Below, piece after piece: positions 30,023-38,477 of a stretch of 56,372 bases of DNA. Below the pieces are notes generated by a model. It saw only the letters and a list, made by a program, of their open reading frames with translations. It was not told where the DNA came from and did no database searches. The first letter of the stretch is position 1. Every line of letters starts with the position of its first letter. Made by a program: the position numbers and the translations under genes. Source of the stretch: an uncultured Alphaproteobacteria bacterium (GTDB lineage Bacteria > Pseudomonadota > Alphaproteobacteria > Geminicoccales > Geminicoccaceae); the NCBI GenBank assembly GCA_937926445.1, contig CALBAK010000098.1:1-56372 (forward strand), read 5' to 3'.

Positions 30023-31723
30023 ATGGCCAGCGAGGTTCAGACAGTCGATACCCGAGCTGAAGGCGAGCGGCCGGCGACGGCCGGTGTCCCGTCCGGTCTG
30101 CTCGCTCAGCTCCGAGCGCTCGGCACCGGGCGCATCCTGGCACTGGGCGCTGTGACCCTGGCGCTCGTGGCTTTCTTCGCCTTTGTCGTCGCGCGAACCC
30201 TCGAGCCTCCGTTCACCCTGCTGTTCGGCGGTCTCGCGCCGGAGGACGCACGACGGATCGTCGAGCGGCTCGAGGCGGCCGCCGTCCCCTATCGGCTGAG
30301 CCCGAACGGCGATGCCGTGCTGGTGCCGGCCGACCGTGCGCTGCGTCTGCGGATGGACATGGCCGAGCAGGGCCTGCCGAGTGGTGGCTCGATCGGTTAC
30401 GAGGTGTTCGACCGCGGCGGACCGCTCGGCAGCTCGGATTTTATCTCCAACGTCAACCTGCGGCGGGCTCTCGAAGGGGAACTCGCGCGGACCATCGCGG
30501 CCATCAAGCCGGTAAGAGCCGCCCGCGTCCACCTGGTTCTGCCCCGCCGTGAGCTGTTCGCGCGCGAGCGACACGCCGCCTCCGCCTCGGTGGTGCTGAG
30601 CCTCGCGCAGCCGGGTGGTCTCGACCGGCGCCAGGTTCAGGGCATCCGCAACCTGGTGGCCGCGGCGGTGCCCGGCCTCGAGGTCGGCCGGGTCACGATC
30701 GTGGACGATCGCGGCAATCTGCTCGCGCGCGGCGGCGAGGGGCCTTCGGTCGGGTTCGCCGCCGGCGACATCGAGGAGCAGCGTGCGGCGATCGAGCAGC
30801 GGCTGCGCGGCAAAATTCTCCAGCTGCTCGAGCGGACGATCGGACCGGGCCGGGTCGAGGCCGAGGTCACGGCCGACCTCGAGCTCGACGAGATCACGAC
30901 CACGGCCGAGCAGTACGATCCGAACGGGCAGGTCGCCCGCAGCACCCAGACGATCGAGGAGACCGGCGATCGGCGCGATGCCGACAACGGTGCCGTGACC
31001 GTTGCCAACAACCTACCGACCGAGCGCACCGGTTCGGCCGCCAGGGGCGGCAGCAGCGAACGCACCAGCCGCAGCGAGGAAACGGTCAACTACGAGATTT
31101 CCCGCACTGTCCGCAGCCAGACACGCCGTCCGGGTCATCTGCGGCGGCTGTCGATCGCCGTGCAGGTCGACGGCATTTGGACGACCGCCGCCGACGGAAG
31201 CCGGCAATATCAGCCCCGTCCGGCCGAGGAGCTCGCACAGCTCGGCGCTCTCGTCCGCAGCGCCGCCGGTGTCGACGAGGAGCGCGGCGACGTCGTCGAG
31301 GTGGTCTCCCGCCCCTTCGTCCAGATGGAGCCGGAGCCGGTGGCCGAGCCCGGCCTGCTCGACCTCGGCCGGGACGAGCTCGGCCGGTTCGCCGAGCTCG
31401 CGGGCCTGGGGCTTCTCACCATGATCGTCCTCCTCTTCGGGGTACGGCCGTTGGTCCGCAGCCTGCGCACCCCCGCCCAGACGGCCGAGCAGCAGGCTCC
31501 CGCGCTCGGGGGCGAGACGCTCGGACAGCTGCCACCGCTTCCCGTGCCGGAGCTTCCGGCCTTGCCCATCGAGCCGCCGGCGGGTGTGGCGGGCGAGCTA
31601 CCCGCCATGAGCGAAGCCGGCGAGGCGGCGGTAGAGACCCCCGCCCAGCGGATCGCCAGGGCGATCGAAGAGCGGCCACAGGATGTGGTTCGGGTCCTGC
31701 GAGGTTGGTTGCAGCAGAGCTGA
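30023..31723 (+). CDS. fliF: Flagellar MS-ring protein FliF
   Basis: FliF forms the membrane MS ring on which the motor and export gate assemble. The 566-residue protein has an N-terminal TM segment (about residues 38-60), the periplasmic ring-building domains (PYRLSPNGDAVLVP, FDRGGPLGSSDFISNVNLRRALEGELARTI-type, ASVVLSL) and a C-terminal TM (GLGLLTMIVLLFGVRPLV). A cytoplasmic tail for FliG binding follows. ATG at 30023 is the first gene of a run through fleN. Confidence 0.96.
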   Translation: MASEVQTVDTRAEGERPATAGVPSGLLAQLRALGTGRILALGAVTLALVAFFAFVVARTLEPPFTLLFGGLAPEDARRIVERLEAAAVPYRLSPNGDAVLVPADRALRLRMDMAEQGLPSGGSIGYEVFDRGGPLGSSDFISNVNLRRALEGELARTIAAIKPVRAARVHLVLPRRELFARERHAASASVVLSLAQPGGLDRRQVQGIRNLVAAAVPGLEVGRVTIVDDRGNLLARGGEGPSVGFAAGDIEEQRAAIEQRLRGKILQLLERTIGPGRVEAEVTADLELDEITTTAEQYDPNGQVARSTQTIEETGDRRDADNGAVTVANNLPTERTGSAARGGSSERTSRSEETVNYEISRTVRSQTRRPGHLRRLSIAVQVDGIWTTAADGSRQYQPRPAEELAQLGALVRSAAGVDEERGDVVEVVSRPFVQMEPEPVAEPGLLDLGRDELGRFAELAGLGLLTMIVLLFGVRPLVRSLRTPAQTAEQQAPALGGETLGQLPPLPVPELPALPIEPPAGVAGELPAMSEAGEAAVETPAQRIARAIEERPQDVVRVLRGWLQQS

Positions 31724-31735
31724 GCGAGATCCGCG

Positions 31736-32749
31736 ATGCCGGCGCCTCTACTCTACGAGAACCTTACCGGCCCAGAGAGAGCCGCGGTCCTCGTCCTCGC
31801 CCTCGGCGAGGAGAAGAGTGCCAAGCTGCTCAGCGGGCTCGATCTCGAGGAGGTCAAAGAACTCTCGCGCACGGTCGCGAATCTGGGGCGAGTCGATGCC
31901 GCCCTGGTCGATCGGGTTCTCGAGGAGTTCGATCGTGAGCTCGGCTCGAACGCCGGCGTCTGGGGTGGCTTGGAGGCGATCGAGAAACTGCTCGCCGGCT
32001 TTCTCGAGAAGAACCGAGTGGAGGCGATCATGAGCCAGATCCGGGGGCCCGCCGGACGCACCGTCTGGGACAAGCTCGGCAAAGTCGACGAGACCTCGCT
32101 CGCCGGCTTCCTTGCGAACGAGCATCCGCAGACGGCAGCGCTCGTCCTCGCGCGGGTCGAGCCGGCCCACGCGGCCCGCGTGCTCGCCAAGCTCCCGGAC
32201 GACCTCGCCACCGACGTCGTCACCCGCATGCTGCGCGTCGACGATGTCCAGAGCGACGTTCTGGCGGATGTCGAACGCAGCCTGCATGCCGAACTCGTCG
32301 GTAATCTCTGCCGACCCGACCGTCGCGACGCCTACGCCGCGATGGCCGAGATCTTCAACAATTTCGACCGGGCGACAGAGACGCGCCTCTTGGCCCGCCT
32401 CGAGGAGCGGGACAAGGAATCGGCGGAGCGCGTCAAGGCGCTGATGTTCACTTTCGACGACCTCACCCGCCTCGACAGTGCGGGCATCCAGCTTCTCATC
32501 CGCAATGCCGGCAACGCAAGGATCGCGATGGCGCTCAAAGGTGCCAGCGAGCAGATCAAGAGCCTCTTCTTTTCGAACATGTCGGAGCGTGCGGCGAAGA
32601 TTTTGCGCGAGGACATGCAGGCGATGGGGCCGGTCCGGTTACGCGACGTCGAGGAGGCCCAGCAGTTCATTGTCAACATGGCCAAGGAACTCGCGGCCGC
32701 GGGCGAGATCTTCCTCGCTACCGGCAATGAAGAGCAACTGGTGGTCTGA
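31736..32749 (+). CDS. fliG: Flagellar motor switch protein FliG
   Basis: FliG transmits torque from the stator and sits on the MS ring. The 337-residue protein has the N-terminal FliF-binding domain (ENLTGPERAAVLVLALGEEKSAKLL), the middle EHPQTAALVLARVEP (EHPQ) motif and the C-terminal torque helix region (TFDDLTRLDSAGIQLLI). ATG at 31736, 12 bases after fliF. Confidence 0.97.
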   Translation: MPAPLLYENLTGPERAAVLVLALGEEKSAKLLSGLDLEEVKELSRTVANLGRVDAALVDRVLEEFDRELGSNAGVWGGLEAIEKLLAGFLEKNRVEAIMSQIRGPAGRTVWDKLGKVDETSLAGFLANEHPQTAALVLARVEPAHAARVLAKLPDDLATDVVTRMLRVDDVQSDVLADVERSLHAELVGNLCRPDRRDAYAAMAEIFNNFDRATETRLLARLEERDKESAERVKALMFTFDDLTRLDSAGIQLLIRNAGNARIAMALKGASEQIKSLFFSNMSERAAKILREDMQAMGPVRLRDVEEAQQFIVNMAKELAAAGEIFLATGNEEQLVV

Positions 32750-32758
32750 GCTGCGACC

Positions 32759-33505
32759 ATGGAACACCTTTTCGAGCCTTTGATGGTCGGCTGCACGGTA
32801 CGACGCGCTGGAGCGAGCCGATCGATGGACGGGCGGCGAGCGTTCGAGCTCGACGACTTCGAGCGCTCCACTCCCGAGCCGTTCTCGGACGAGCCGGTGA
32901 TCGCGGAGCCGGCGGAGCGTCCTCTGCTGTTCGACGAGGACGAGCTCGCGCGCGCCTGCGCCGCGGTCGCGGCCCGGTCCGCGCGACTCGCCGCTGCGGT
33001 TCCACCCGTCCCCGTCCGAAACGAAGAGGCGATGCTTCGGGAGCGGTTCCTCGCCGCGGTCGCCGGGCTGCGGGCCGATCTCGCCGAGCGGGATGCGTCC
33101 GTACGACAGACCGTCCGAGATCTCGTGACCGTTGCCCTCGACGCGCTCGTGCCGCCGCTCCGCGAGCAGCGGCTCCTGCGTGCGCTCGAGGAGCTCGTTG
33201 CCGAAGTCCTCGGAGCATGGCGCCCGGAGCCACGGAAACTGATCGTGGAGGTTCCGGAGGGCGAGTTCGAATTGCTCGCGGCACGGCTGCCGGCCCTTCT
33301 GGCCGAGTTCGGCATCGAAACGGGCTACGAGATCCGCCCGCTGGCCGAAGGCGAGCTCCTCCGCCTCACGGTGGACGACACTTGGGCCGAGCTCGATGCG
33401 GGCGCGTTGGCCGCCGCGGTTCGCGAGCGCGTCCGGGCAGTGACACGAGCCGGGGCCTGTGCGGTCCCCGGGTGGAAGGGAGACGACGATGCTCGAGACG
33501 GATGA
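32759..33505 (+). CDS. fliH: FliH/FlbE-like flagellar export regulator
   Basis: This 248-residue protein is placed by position between fliG and fliN, where Caulobacter has flbE/fliH. The architecture agrees: a variable acidic N-terminus, a helical middle (residues about 80-150), and a C-terminal domain with the FliH-like KLIVEVPEGEFELLAARLP segment. FliH holds the FliI ATPase; no fliI is in this window. Sequence similarity alone is weak, so the name rests largely on context. The 3' end overlaps fliN by 17 bases. Confidence 0.75.
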   Translation: MEHLFEPLMVGCTVRRAGASRSMDGRRAFELDDFERSTPEPFSDEPVIAEPAERPLLFDEDELARACAAVAARSARLAAAVPPVPVRNEEAMLRERFLAAVAGLRADLAERDASVRQTVRDLVTVALDALVPPLREQRLLRALEELVAEVLGAWRPEPRKLIVEVPEGEFELLAARLPALLAEFGIETGYEIRPLAEGELLRLTVDDTWAELDAGALAAAVRERVRAVTRAGACAVPGWKGDDDARDG

Positions 33506-33818
33506 GGAATCTCCGCCGCTGGCCCAGACGGAGTCGGCCGGCGACCCGACCGTGGAGCCGGGCGAGGCGGCCCCCCGGGCCGGACTGAGCGCCGTGTACG
33601 ACGTCCCGTTGCGGCTCTCGGCCGTGCTCGGACGGGCGAACATCCCGGTTGCTCGGCTGCTGCGTCTGGGGCGCGGCGCGGTCGTGGAGCTCGACCACAA
33701 GGTGGGCGAGCCGGTGGACATCCTGGTCAACGATCGGCTCGTCGCGCGCGGCGAGGTGCTCGTGGTCGAGGATCGCCTCGCGGTCGCCCTCACCGAGATC
33801 GTCAAGGGGAACTCATGA
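33489..33818 (+). CDS. fliN: Flagellar motor switch protein FliN
   Basis: FliN is the C-ring surface protein. The 109-residue sequence has a variable acidic N-terminus and a SpoA domain: VYDVPLRLSAVLGRANIPVARLLRLGRGAVVELD-type sequence, VGEPVDILVNDRLVARGEVLVVEDRLAVAL. The ATG at 33489 lies within fliH. The end overlaps a small ORF as ATGA. Confidence 0.95.
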   Translation: MLETDEESPPLAQTESAGDPTVEPGEAAPRAGLSAVYDVPLRLSAVLGRANIPVARLLRLGRGAVVELDHKVGEPVDILVNDRLVARGEVLVVEDRLAVALTEIVKGNS

Positions 33819-34090
33819 GCCGACACATCCGACCAAGAACGGAAAGTCCCGCCGCACCTTCCGAAGAAGGGCGGGCTCCGCCCGCTCCGCCGCTGCCGCA
33901 TGGTCGCACGACACCGGCTTTTCGCGCCCGACCATCGGTGCTGGGGGGCACGCGGCCGGAAGAAGACGAGTGCTTGCCGACGGCCGCCTCTGCGGCGCCC
34001 GCCGGCGGCCCGGTGCGGGGCCCGGCGCGCCCACGAGCCGAGGGTCGGACCGGAACGGGCTCCGTGCGGTGGGTTTCGGAGTGCGAGTGA
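33815..34090 (+). CDS. Possible small protein between fliN and flbD
   Basis: This 91-residue frame starts with an ATG overlapping the fliN stop (ATGA) and ends in a TGA whose last base is the first base of the flbD ATG. That double coupling is what a real operon gene would show. Against it, the product is Pro/Arg/Ala-rich low complexity without a recognisable domain, and about 71% of its third codon positions are G or C, lower than the neighbours. All three plus frames are open here, so chance is possible. No function is proposed. Confidence 0.35.
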   Translation: MSRHIRPRTESPAAPSEEGRAPPAPPLPHGRTTPAFRARPSVLGGTRPEEDECLPTAASAAPAGGPVRGPARPRAEGRTGTGSVRWVSECE

Positions 34091-35445
34091 TGCGCCTTCT
34101 CGTCGTCGGGGAGCGTGGTCGAGAAGTGGCGGAGGCCTGCGCGATCGCGGCTGGCCGGGGCATCGAGGTTCGGCATCGACCGCGGATCGAGGACGCCATC
34201 GCCGAACTGCGGGAAGGGCGCGGCGCCGATCTCCTGCTGGTCGACGTGCGCCGGGACGTCGCCGCGGTCGTCCAGAGCCTCGCGAGCGAGCGGATCTGGC
34301 TGCCGGTCGTGGCCTACGGCATCGACGCCGAGCCACGAGCCGCCGCCGCCGCGATCCGGGCGGGTGCCAAGGACTTCCTGCCGCTACCACCCGACCCCGA
34401 GCTGATCGCCGCGCTGATCGCGAGCATCGCGGGGGACCCTCGCGATCCGATCGGCGAGGATCCGGCGATGCGAGCCGTGCTCGATCTCGCCCGCCAATAC
34501 GCGCCGGCGGAGGCGAGCGTTCTGATCACGGGCGAGAGCGGGACGGGCAAGGAGGTCGTTGCGCGCTTCGTCCACCGCCACAGCCGACGCGCCAACGGCC
34601 CCTTCGTCTCCGTCAATTGCGCGGCCATTCCCGAAAATCTCCTGGAGAGCGAGCTGTTCGGCCACGAGCGCGGCGCCTTCACCGGCGCCGTCGCCCGCCG
34701 GCTCGGCAAGTTCGAGGAGGCGAGCGGCGGCACGCTCCTGCTCGACGAGATCAGCGAGATGGAACCCCGCCTGCAGGCCAAGCTGTTGCGGGCCATCCAG
34801 GAGCGCGAGATCGATCGGTTGGGTGGCTCGCGGCCGGTGCAGGTCGACATCCGGCTGATCGCCACGAGCAACCGCGACCTCCAACAGGAAGTGGCCAGAG
34901 GTACCTTTCGCGAGGACCTCTACTTCCGGCTCAACGTCCTGGGCCTGCACCTGCCGCCGCTGCGCGAGCGGCCGCGCGACATCGTCGCCCTCGCGCGCCA
35001 TTTCGCCGTCCGCTTCGCCAAGCTCAACGGCCTCGCCGAGCGCGACCTTTCGGAACAGGCGATCGCTCGTCTGCTCGGCCATTCCTGGCGCGGGAACGTG
35101 CGCGAGCTCGAGAACTGCATGCACCGCGCCGTGCTGCTCGCCCGCGGTCCGACGATCGGTCCCGAGGCGATCGTGCTCGCTCCCGGCGCACCGCCACCCG
35201 CTCGCCAGCCGGCCGCTCCCGCGGCGGCCACCCTGGTCGGCCGGACCATCGCCGAGGTCGAGCGCGATCTCATCCTCGACACGCTCCGCCACACCCTCGG
35301 CAACCGCACCCACGCCGCCGCCATTCTCGGCATTTCGATCCGCACATTGCGCAACAAACTCAAGCAGTTCCTCGAGGAAGGGCTGCCTGTCCCGCCGCCC
35401 GCCAACGAGGCGGCCGCCCAGGCCGAGGAGTCCGAGCCGTGCTGA
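34090..35445 (+). CDS. flbD: Sigma-54-dependent flagellar regulator FlbD
   Basis: FlbD activates late flagellar sigma-54 promoters and represses fliF in Caulobacter. The 451-residue protein has a degenerate receiver-like domain (residues 1-115; MRLLVVGERG, GAKDFLPLPPDPELIAAL). The AAA+ domain has Walker A GESGTGKE, the sigma-54 contact loop GAFTGA and Walker B GGTLLLDEISEM. It ends with a Fis-type HTH (NRTHAAAILGISIRTLRNKLKQF). The receiver lacks the usual N-terminal acidic pair, a family trait. The end overlaps flhA by 7 bases. No fliX is seen nearby. Confidence 0.94.
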   Translation: MRLLVVGERGREVAEACAIAAGRGIEVRHRPRIEDAIAELREGRGADLLLVDVRRDVAAVVQSLASERIWLPVVAYGIDAEPRAAAAAIRAGAKDFLPLPPDPELIAALIASIAGDPRDPIGEDPAMRAVLDLARQYAPAEASVLITGESGTGKEVVARFVHRHSRRANGPFVSVNCAAIPENLLESELFGHERGAFTGAVARRLGKFEEASGGTLLLDEISEMEPRLQAKLLRAIQEREIDRLGGSRPVQVDIRLIATSNRDLQQEVARGTFREDLYFRLNVLGLHLPPLRERPRDIVALARHFAVRFAKLNGLAERDLSEQAIARLLGHSWRGNVRELENCMHRAVLLARGPTIGPEAIVLAPGAPPPARQPAAPAAATLVGRTIAEVERDLILDTLRHTLGNRTHAAAILGISIRTLRNKLKQFLEEGLPVPPPANEAAAQAEESEPC

Positions 35446-37541
35446 GCGCCGTCCAGGAGGTGTTCGGCGCCGGTTGGCCGAGCTTCGCCCGCGCGTTGCG
35501 CCAGGGCGAGGTGCTGCTCGGCCTCGGGGTCGTGGCGATCCTGGTCGTCTTGATCCTGCCCTTGCCGCCTCTCCTGCTCGACCTGCTGCTGGCGGTGTCG
35601 ATCACCCTGTCGGTGCTGATCCTCCTGACCGCCCTTTTCATCGAGCGGCCGCTCGAGTTCAACGCCTTTCCGACCGTGCTCCTGATCGCCACGATGCTGC
35701 GCCTCGCGCTCAACCTGGCGTCGACGCGGCTGATCCTGGCCGAGGGACACAGCGGGCCTACCGCAGCCGGCAAGGTGATCGCCGCCTTCGGCGGCTTCAT
35801 CATGCAGGGCAGCGTCGTGATCGGCCTGATCGTCTTCGCGATCCTGGTGATCGTCAACTTCGTGGTGATCACCAAGGGCTCGGGCCGCATCGCCGAAGTC
35901 GCCGCCCGCTTCTCGCTCGACGCCATGCCAGGCAAGCAGATGGCGATCGACGCGGATCTCTCGGCCGGTCTCATCGACGAAGCCACGGCGCGGGCACGCC
36001 GGCGTGCCCTCGAGGAAGAAAGCGCCTTCTTCGGCGCGATGGACGGTGCCGCCAAGTTCGTACGCGGCGATGCCGTGGCGGGGCTCCTGATCACGGCGAT
36101 CAACCTCGTGGGCGGGCTCCTGATCGGGGTCGCCCAGATGGGGTTGAGCCTCGGCCAGGCAGCCCGCACCTACGCGCTCTTGACGGTCGGTGACGGTCTC
36201 GTCTCGCAGATTCCGGCCCTCTTCGTTTCGATGGCGGCCGGCCTCCTGGTCACCAAGGCCGGGGTCACGGGCCGTGCCGACCAGGCGCTCTTGGCCCAGC
36301 TCGGCGCCTTCCCCCGGGCCTTCGGCGTGACCGGCGCTCTGGCCGTCGCCCTGGCACTGCTTCCGGGCTTGCCCGCGCTGCCGTTCCTGGCCCTCGGCGC
36401 CGGTGCCGGCTGGCTCGCCTGGCGGGCGCGCCCCAAGCCGGCCAACGAGCCCGCGCCGGCCACCGCGAAGGCGGCACAACCGGGCACCCGCCCGCAATTC
36501 TCGAGCGAGGAGCTCGTCAGCGCCGCGCTCGCCATCGACCCTGTCCGTCTCGAACTCGGTTACGGTCTCCTGCCGCTGATCGACGAGGCGCAGGGGGGGC
36601 GGCTCGCCGAGCAGATCCGGGCGCTTCGACGCCAACTCGCTCAGGAGCTCGGCTTCGTGCTGCCTTCGGTCCGCATCCAGGACAACATCCAGCTGCCGTC
36701 GAGCACCTACGTCATCCGGATCAAGGAGCTCGAGGGCGGTCGCGGCGAGGTGCGCCCCGGCATGCTCCTGGTCATGGATCCGCTCGGCCGCCCGATCGAT
36801 CTGCCCGGCGAGCCCACCACCGAGCCGACCTTCGGCCTGCAGGCGAGCTGGATCGTGCCCGCACTCCGGGAGGAGGCGAGCCTTCGCGGCCTCACCGTGG
36901 TCGATCCGGCGACGGTCGTGACCACCCATCTCACCGAGGTGATCAAGGAACATCTGGCCGAGCTCCTGTCCTTCGCCGAGACCCAGAAGCTCCTCAAGGA
37001 ACTCGGCGAGGACTATCAGAAGCTCCTCTCCGATCTCGTGCCCTCGAGGATCACTGTCGGCGGCATCCAGCGCGTCCTGCAGGGCCTCTTGGCCGAGCGG
37101 GTGTCGATCCGCGACTTGAAGCTGATCCTCGAGGCGATCGCCGAGGCGGTGAGCCACACCCAGAACATCGTGCTCGTCATCGAGCACGTGCGCGCGCGGC
37201 TCGCGCGCCAGATCAGCAACGCGGCGACCGGCCCCGGCGGCTATATCCCCGTCCTCACCCTTTCCCCGGAGTGGGAACAGGCCTTCGCCGATGCCCTCGT
37301 CGGCCAGGGCGAGGAGCGCCAGCTCGCGATGCCGCCGTCCCGCCTCCAAGAGTTCATCCGCACGGCGCGCGAAGCGTTCGAGGCGCAAGCCCTCAAGGGC
37401 GAGCTGCCGGTGCTGGTCACGAGCCCGCATCTCCGACCCTACGTCCGTTCGATCGTCGAGCGCTTCCGCCCGGCGACCGTGGTGCTCTCGCACAACGAGA
37501 TCCATCCCAAGGCGCGCCTCAAGGCGCTCGGTCAGGTGTGA
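35439..37541 (+). CDS. flhA: Flagellar export gate protein FlhA
   Basis: FlhA is the large export-gate subunit of the flagellar type III system. The 700-residue protein has eight predicted TM helices in the first 320 residues, with the family signatures ERPLEFNAFPTVLLIATMLRLALNLASTRLIL and AAGLLVTKAG and the loop SLDAMPGKQMAIDADLSAG. A large cytoplasmic domain follows. The GTG at 35439 inside the flbD end gives the right length. Confidence 0.97.
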   Translation: MLSAVQEVFGAGWPSFARALRQGEVLLGLGVVAILVVLILPLPPLLLDLLLAVSITLSVLILLTALFIERPLEFNAFPTVLLIATMLRLALNLASTRLILAEGHSGPTAAGKVIAAFGGFIMQGSVVIGLIVFAILVIVNFVVITKGSGRIAEVAARFSLDAMPGKQMAIDADLSAGLIDEATARARRRALEEESAFFGAMDGAAKFVRGDAVAGLLITAINLVGGLLIGVAQMGLSLGQAARTYALLTVGDGLVSQIPALFVSMAAGLLVTKAGVTGRADQALLAQLGAFPRAFGVTGALAVALALLPGLPALPFLALGAGAGWLAWRARPKPANEPAPATAKAAQPGTRPQFSSEELVSAALAIDPVRLELGYGLLPLIDEAQGGRLAEQIRALRRQLAQELGFVLPSVRIQDNIQLPSSTYVIRIKELEGGRGEVRPGMLLVMDPLGRPIDLPGEPTTEPTFGLQASWIVPALREEASLRGLTVVDPATVVTTHLTEVIKEHLAELLSFAETQKLLKELGEDYQKLLSDLVPSRITVGGIQRVLQGLLAERVSIRDLKLILEAIAEAVSHTQNIVLVIEHVRARLARQISNAATGPGGYIPVLTLSPEWEQAFADALVGQGEERQLAMPPSRLQEFIRTAREAFEAQALKGELPVLVTSPHLRPYVRSIVERFRPATVVLSHNEIHPKARLKALGQV

Positions 37542-37544
37542 GCC

Positions 37545-38477
37545 ATGCGACTGCGGATCTTCGAGGCCCCGACGATGCAGGAGGCGCTCGCACGAATGCG
37601 GGCGGCCCTCGGCCCGGACGCGGTGATCGTCGCCACCCGCGAGGAGGCGGGGGCGGTTCGGCTCACCGCTGCCGCCGACACGCAGGAGCCCGACCTCGAG
37701 GAGCTCCTCGCCCGACCGTCGAAGAGCCCGACCGCCGAGGTGGTGCGCTCGGCGCTCCGTCACCACGGCCTCGACGAGACACGCTGCGCAGCCTTGCTCG
37801 CTGGCGCGCCGAGCACGAGCGGCTTCGACCCCGCGGTCCTGCTGGCCGAAGCTCTGGCCCGGCGCTACCGCTTCCCGTCCGACGAGGAAACGCAGCGCGG
37901 TTCGCTCATCCTGATCGGCCCGCCCGGCGCCGGAAAGACGGCCGTGGTCGCCCGCCTCGCCGCGGCGGCCCGGCTCGCCGGCGAGGTACCGGAGGTACTG
38001 AGTGCCGATCTCGACCGCGTCGGCGGCCTGGATCAGCTGCGTGGGCTCATCGCACCCCTGGGCCTGGAGCCCAAGCCGCTCGGCGAGGCGTCGCCGGCTC
38101 CGGCCGCCCGCCGCCCGGTTCTGGTCGACGGCCCGGGCGTCAATCCGTTCCGCCGCGACGAGATGGTCGAGCTCTCGGCACTCGTCCGCCGTTCGCGATG
38201 CGAGCCGGTCCTGGTCCTGCCGGCGGGGCTCGACCTCGAGGACTGCGCCGAGGTCGCAGCCAACTTTCAAGTCATGGGGGTCCGACGGATGATCACCACG
38301 CGGCTCGACGCCGCCCGGCGCCTGGGCGGCATACTCGCCGCGGCCGAGCTCGGCCTGGAGCTCGCTCTGGCCGCCACGAGCCCGCTCGTAGGCAAGCCGC
38401 TCCTGCCCTGGAGCGCCGCCGGGCTCGCCCGCCTCCTCCTCGTCCGCGCCGGCGGCCAGGCGGGAGACGTCCCATGA
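37545..38477 (+). CDS. flhF: Flagellar SRP-like GTPase FlhF
   Basis: FlhF helps place and number polar flagella. The 310-residue protein has the N-terminal MRLRIFEAPTMQEALARMRAALGPDAVIVATRE block, then an SRP-GTPase domain with G1 LIGPPGAGKTAVVARLAA and ADLDRVGGLDQLRGL. G3 is VDGPGVNPF in place of the usual DTAGR, and G4 is TRLDAARRLGG. The short length and altered G3 are typical of alphaproteobacterial forms, but GTP hydrolysis is unproven. It overlaps the ATPase gene as ATGA. Confidence 0.9.
   Translation: MRLRIFEAPTMQEALARMRAALGPDAVIVATREEAGAVRLTAAADTQEPDLEELLARPSKSPTAEVVRSALRHHGLDETRCAALLAGAPSTSGFDPAVLLAEALARRYRFPSDEETQRGSLILIGPPGAGKTAVVARLAAAARLAGEVPEVLSADLDRVGGLDQLRGLIAPLGLEPKPLGEASPAPAARRPVLVDGPGVNPFRRDEMVELSALVRRSRCEPVLVLPAGLDLEDCAEVAANFQVMGVRRMITTRLDAARRLGGILAAAELGLELALAATSPLVGKPLLPWSAAGLARLLLVRAGGQAGDVP

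Noticed and set aside
34920-38270. A 1116-codon minus-strand open frame across flbD-flhA-flhF
   Set aside because: It is the antisense shadow of well-recognised flagellar genes. It has no domain, and its composition follows the opposite strand.
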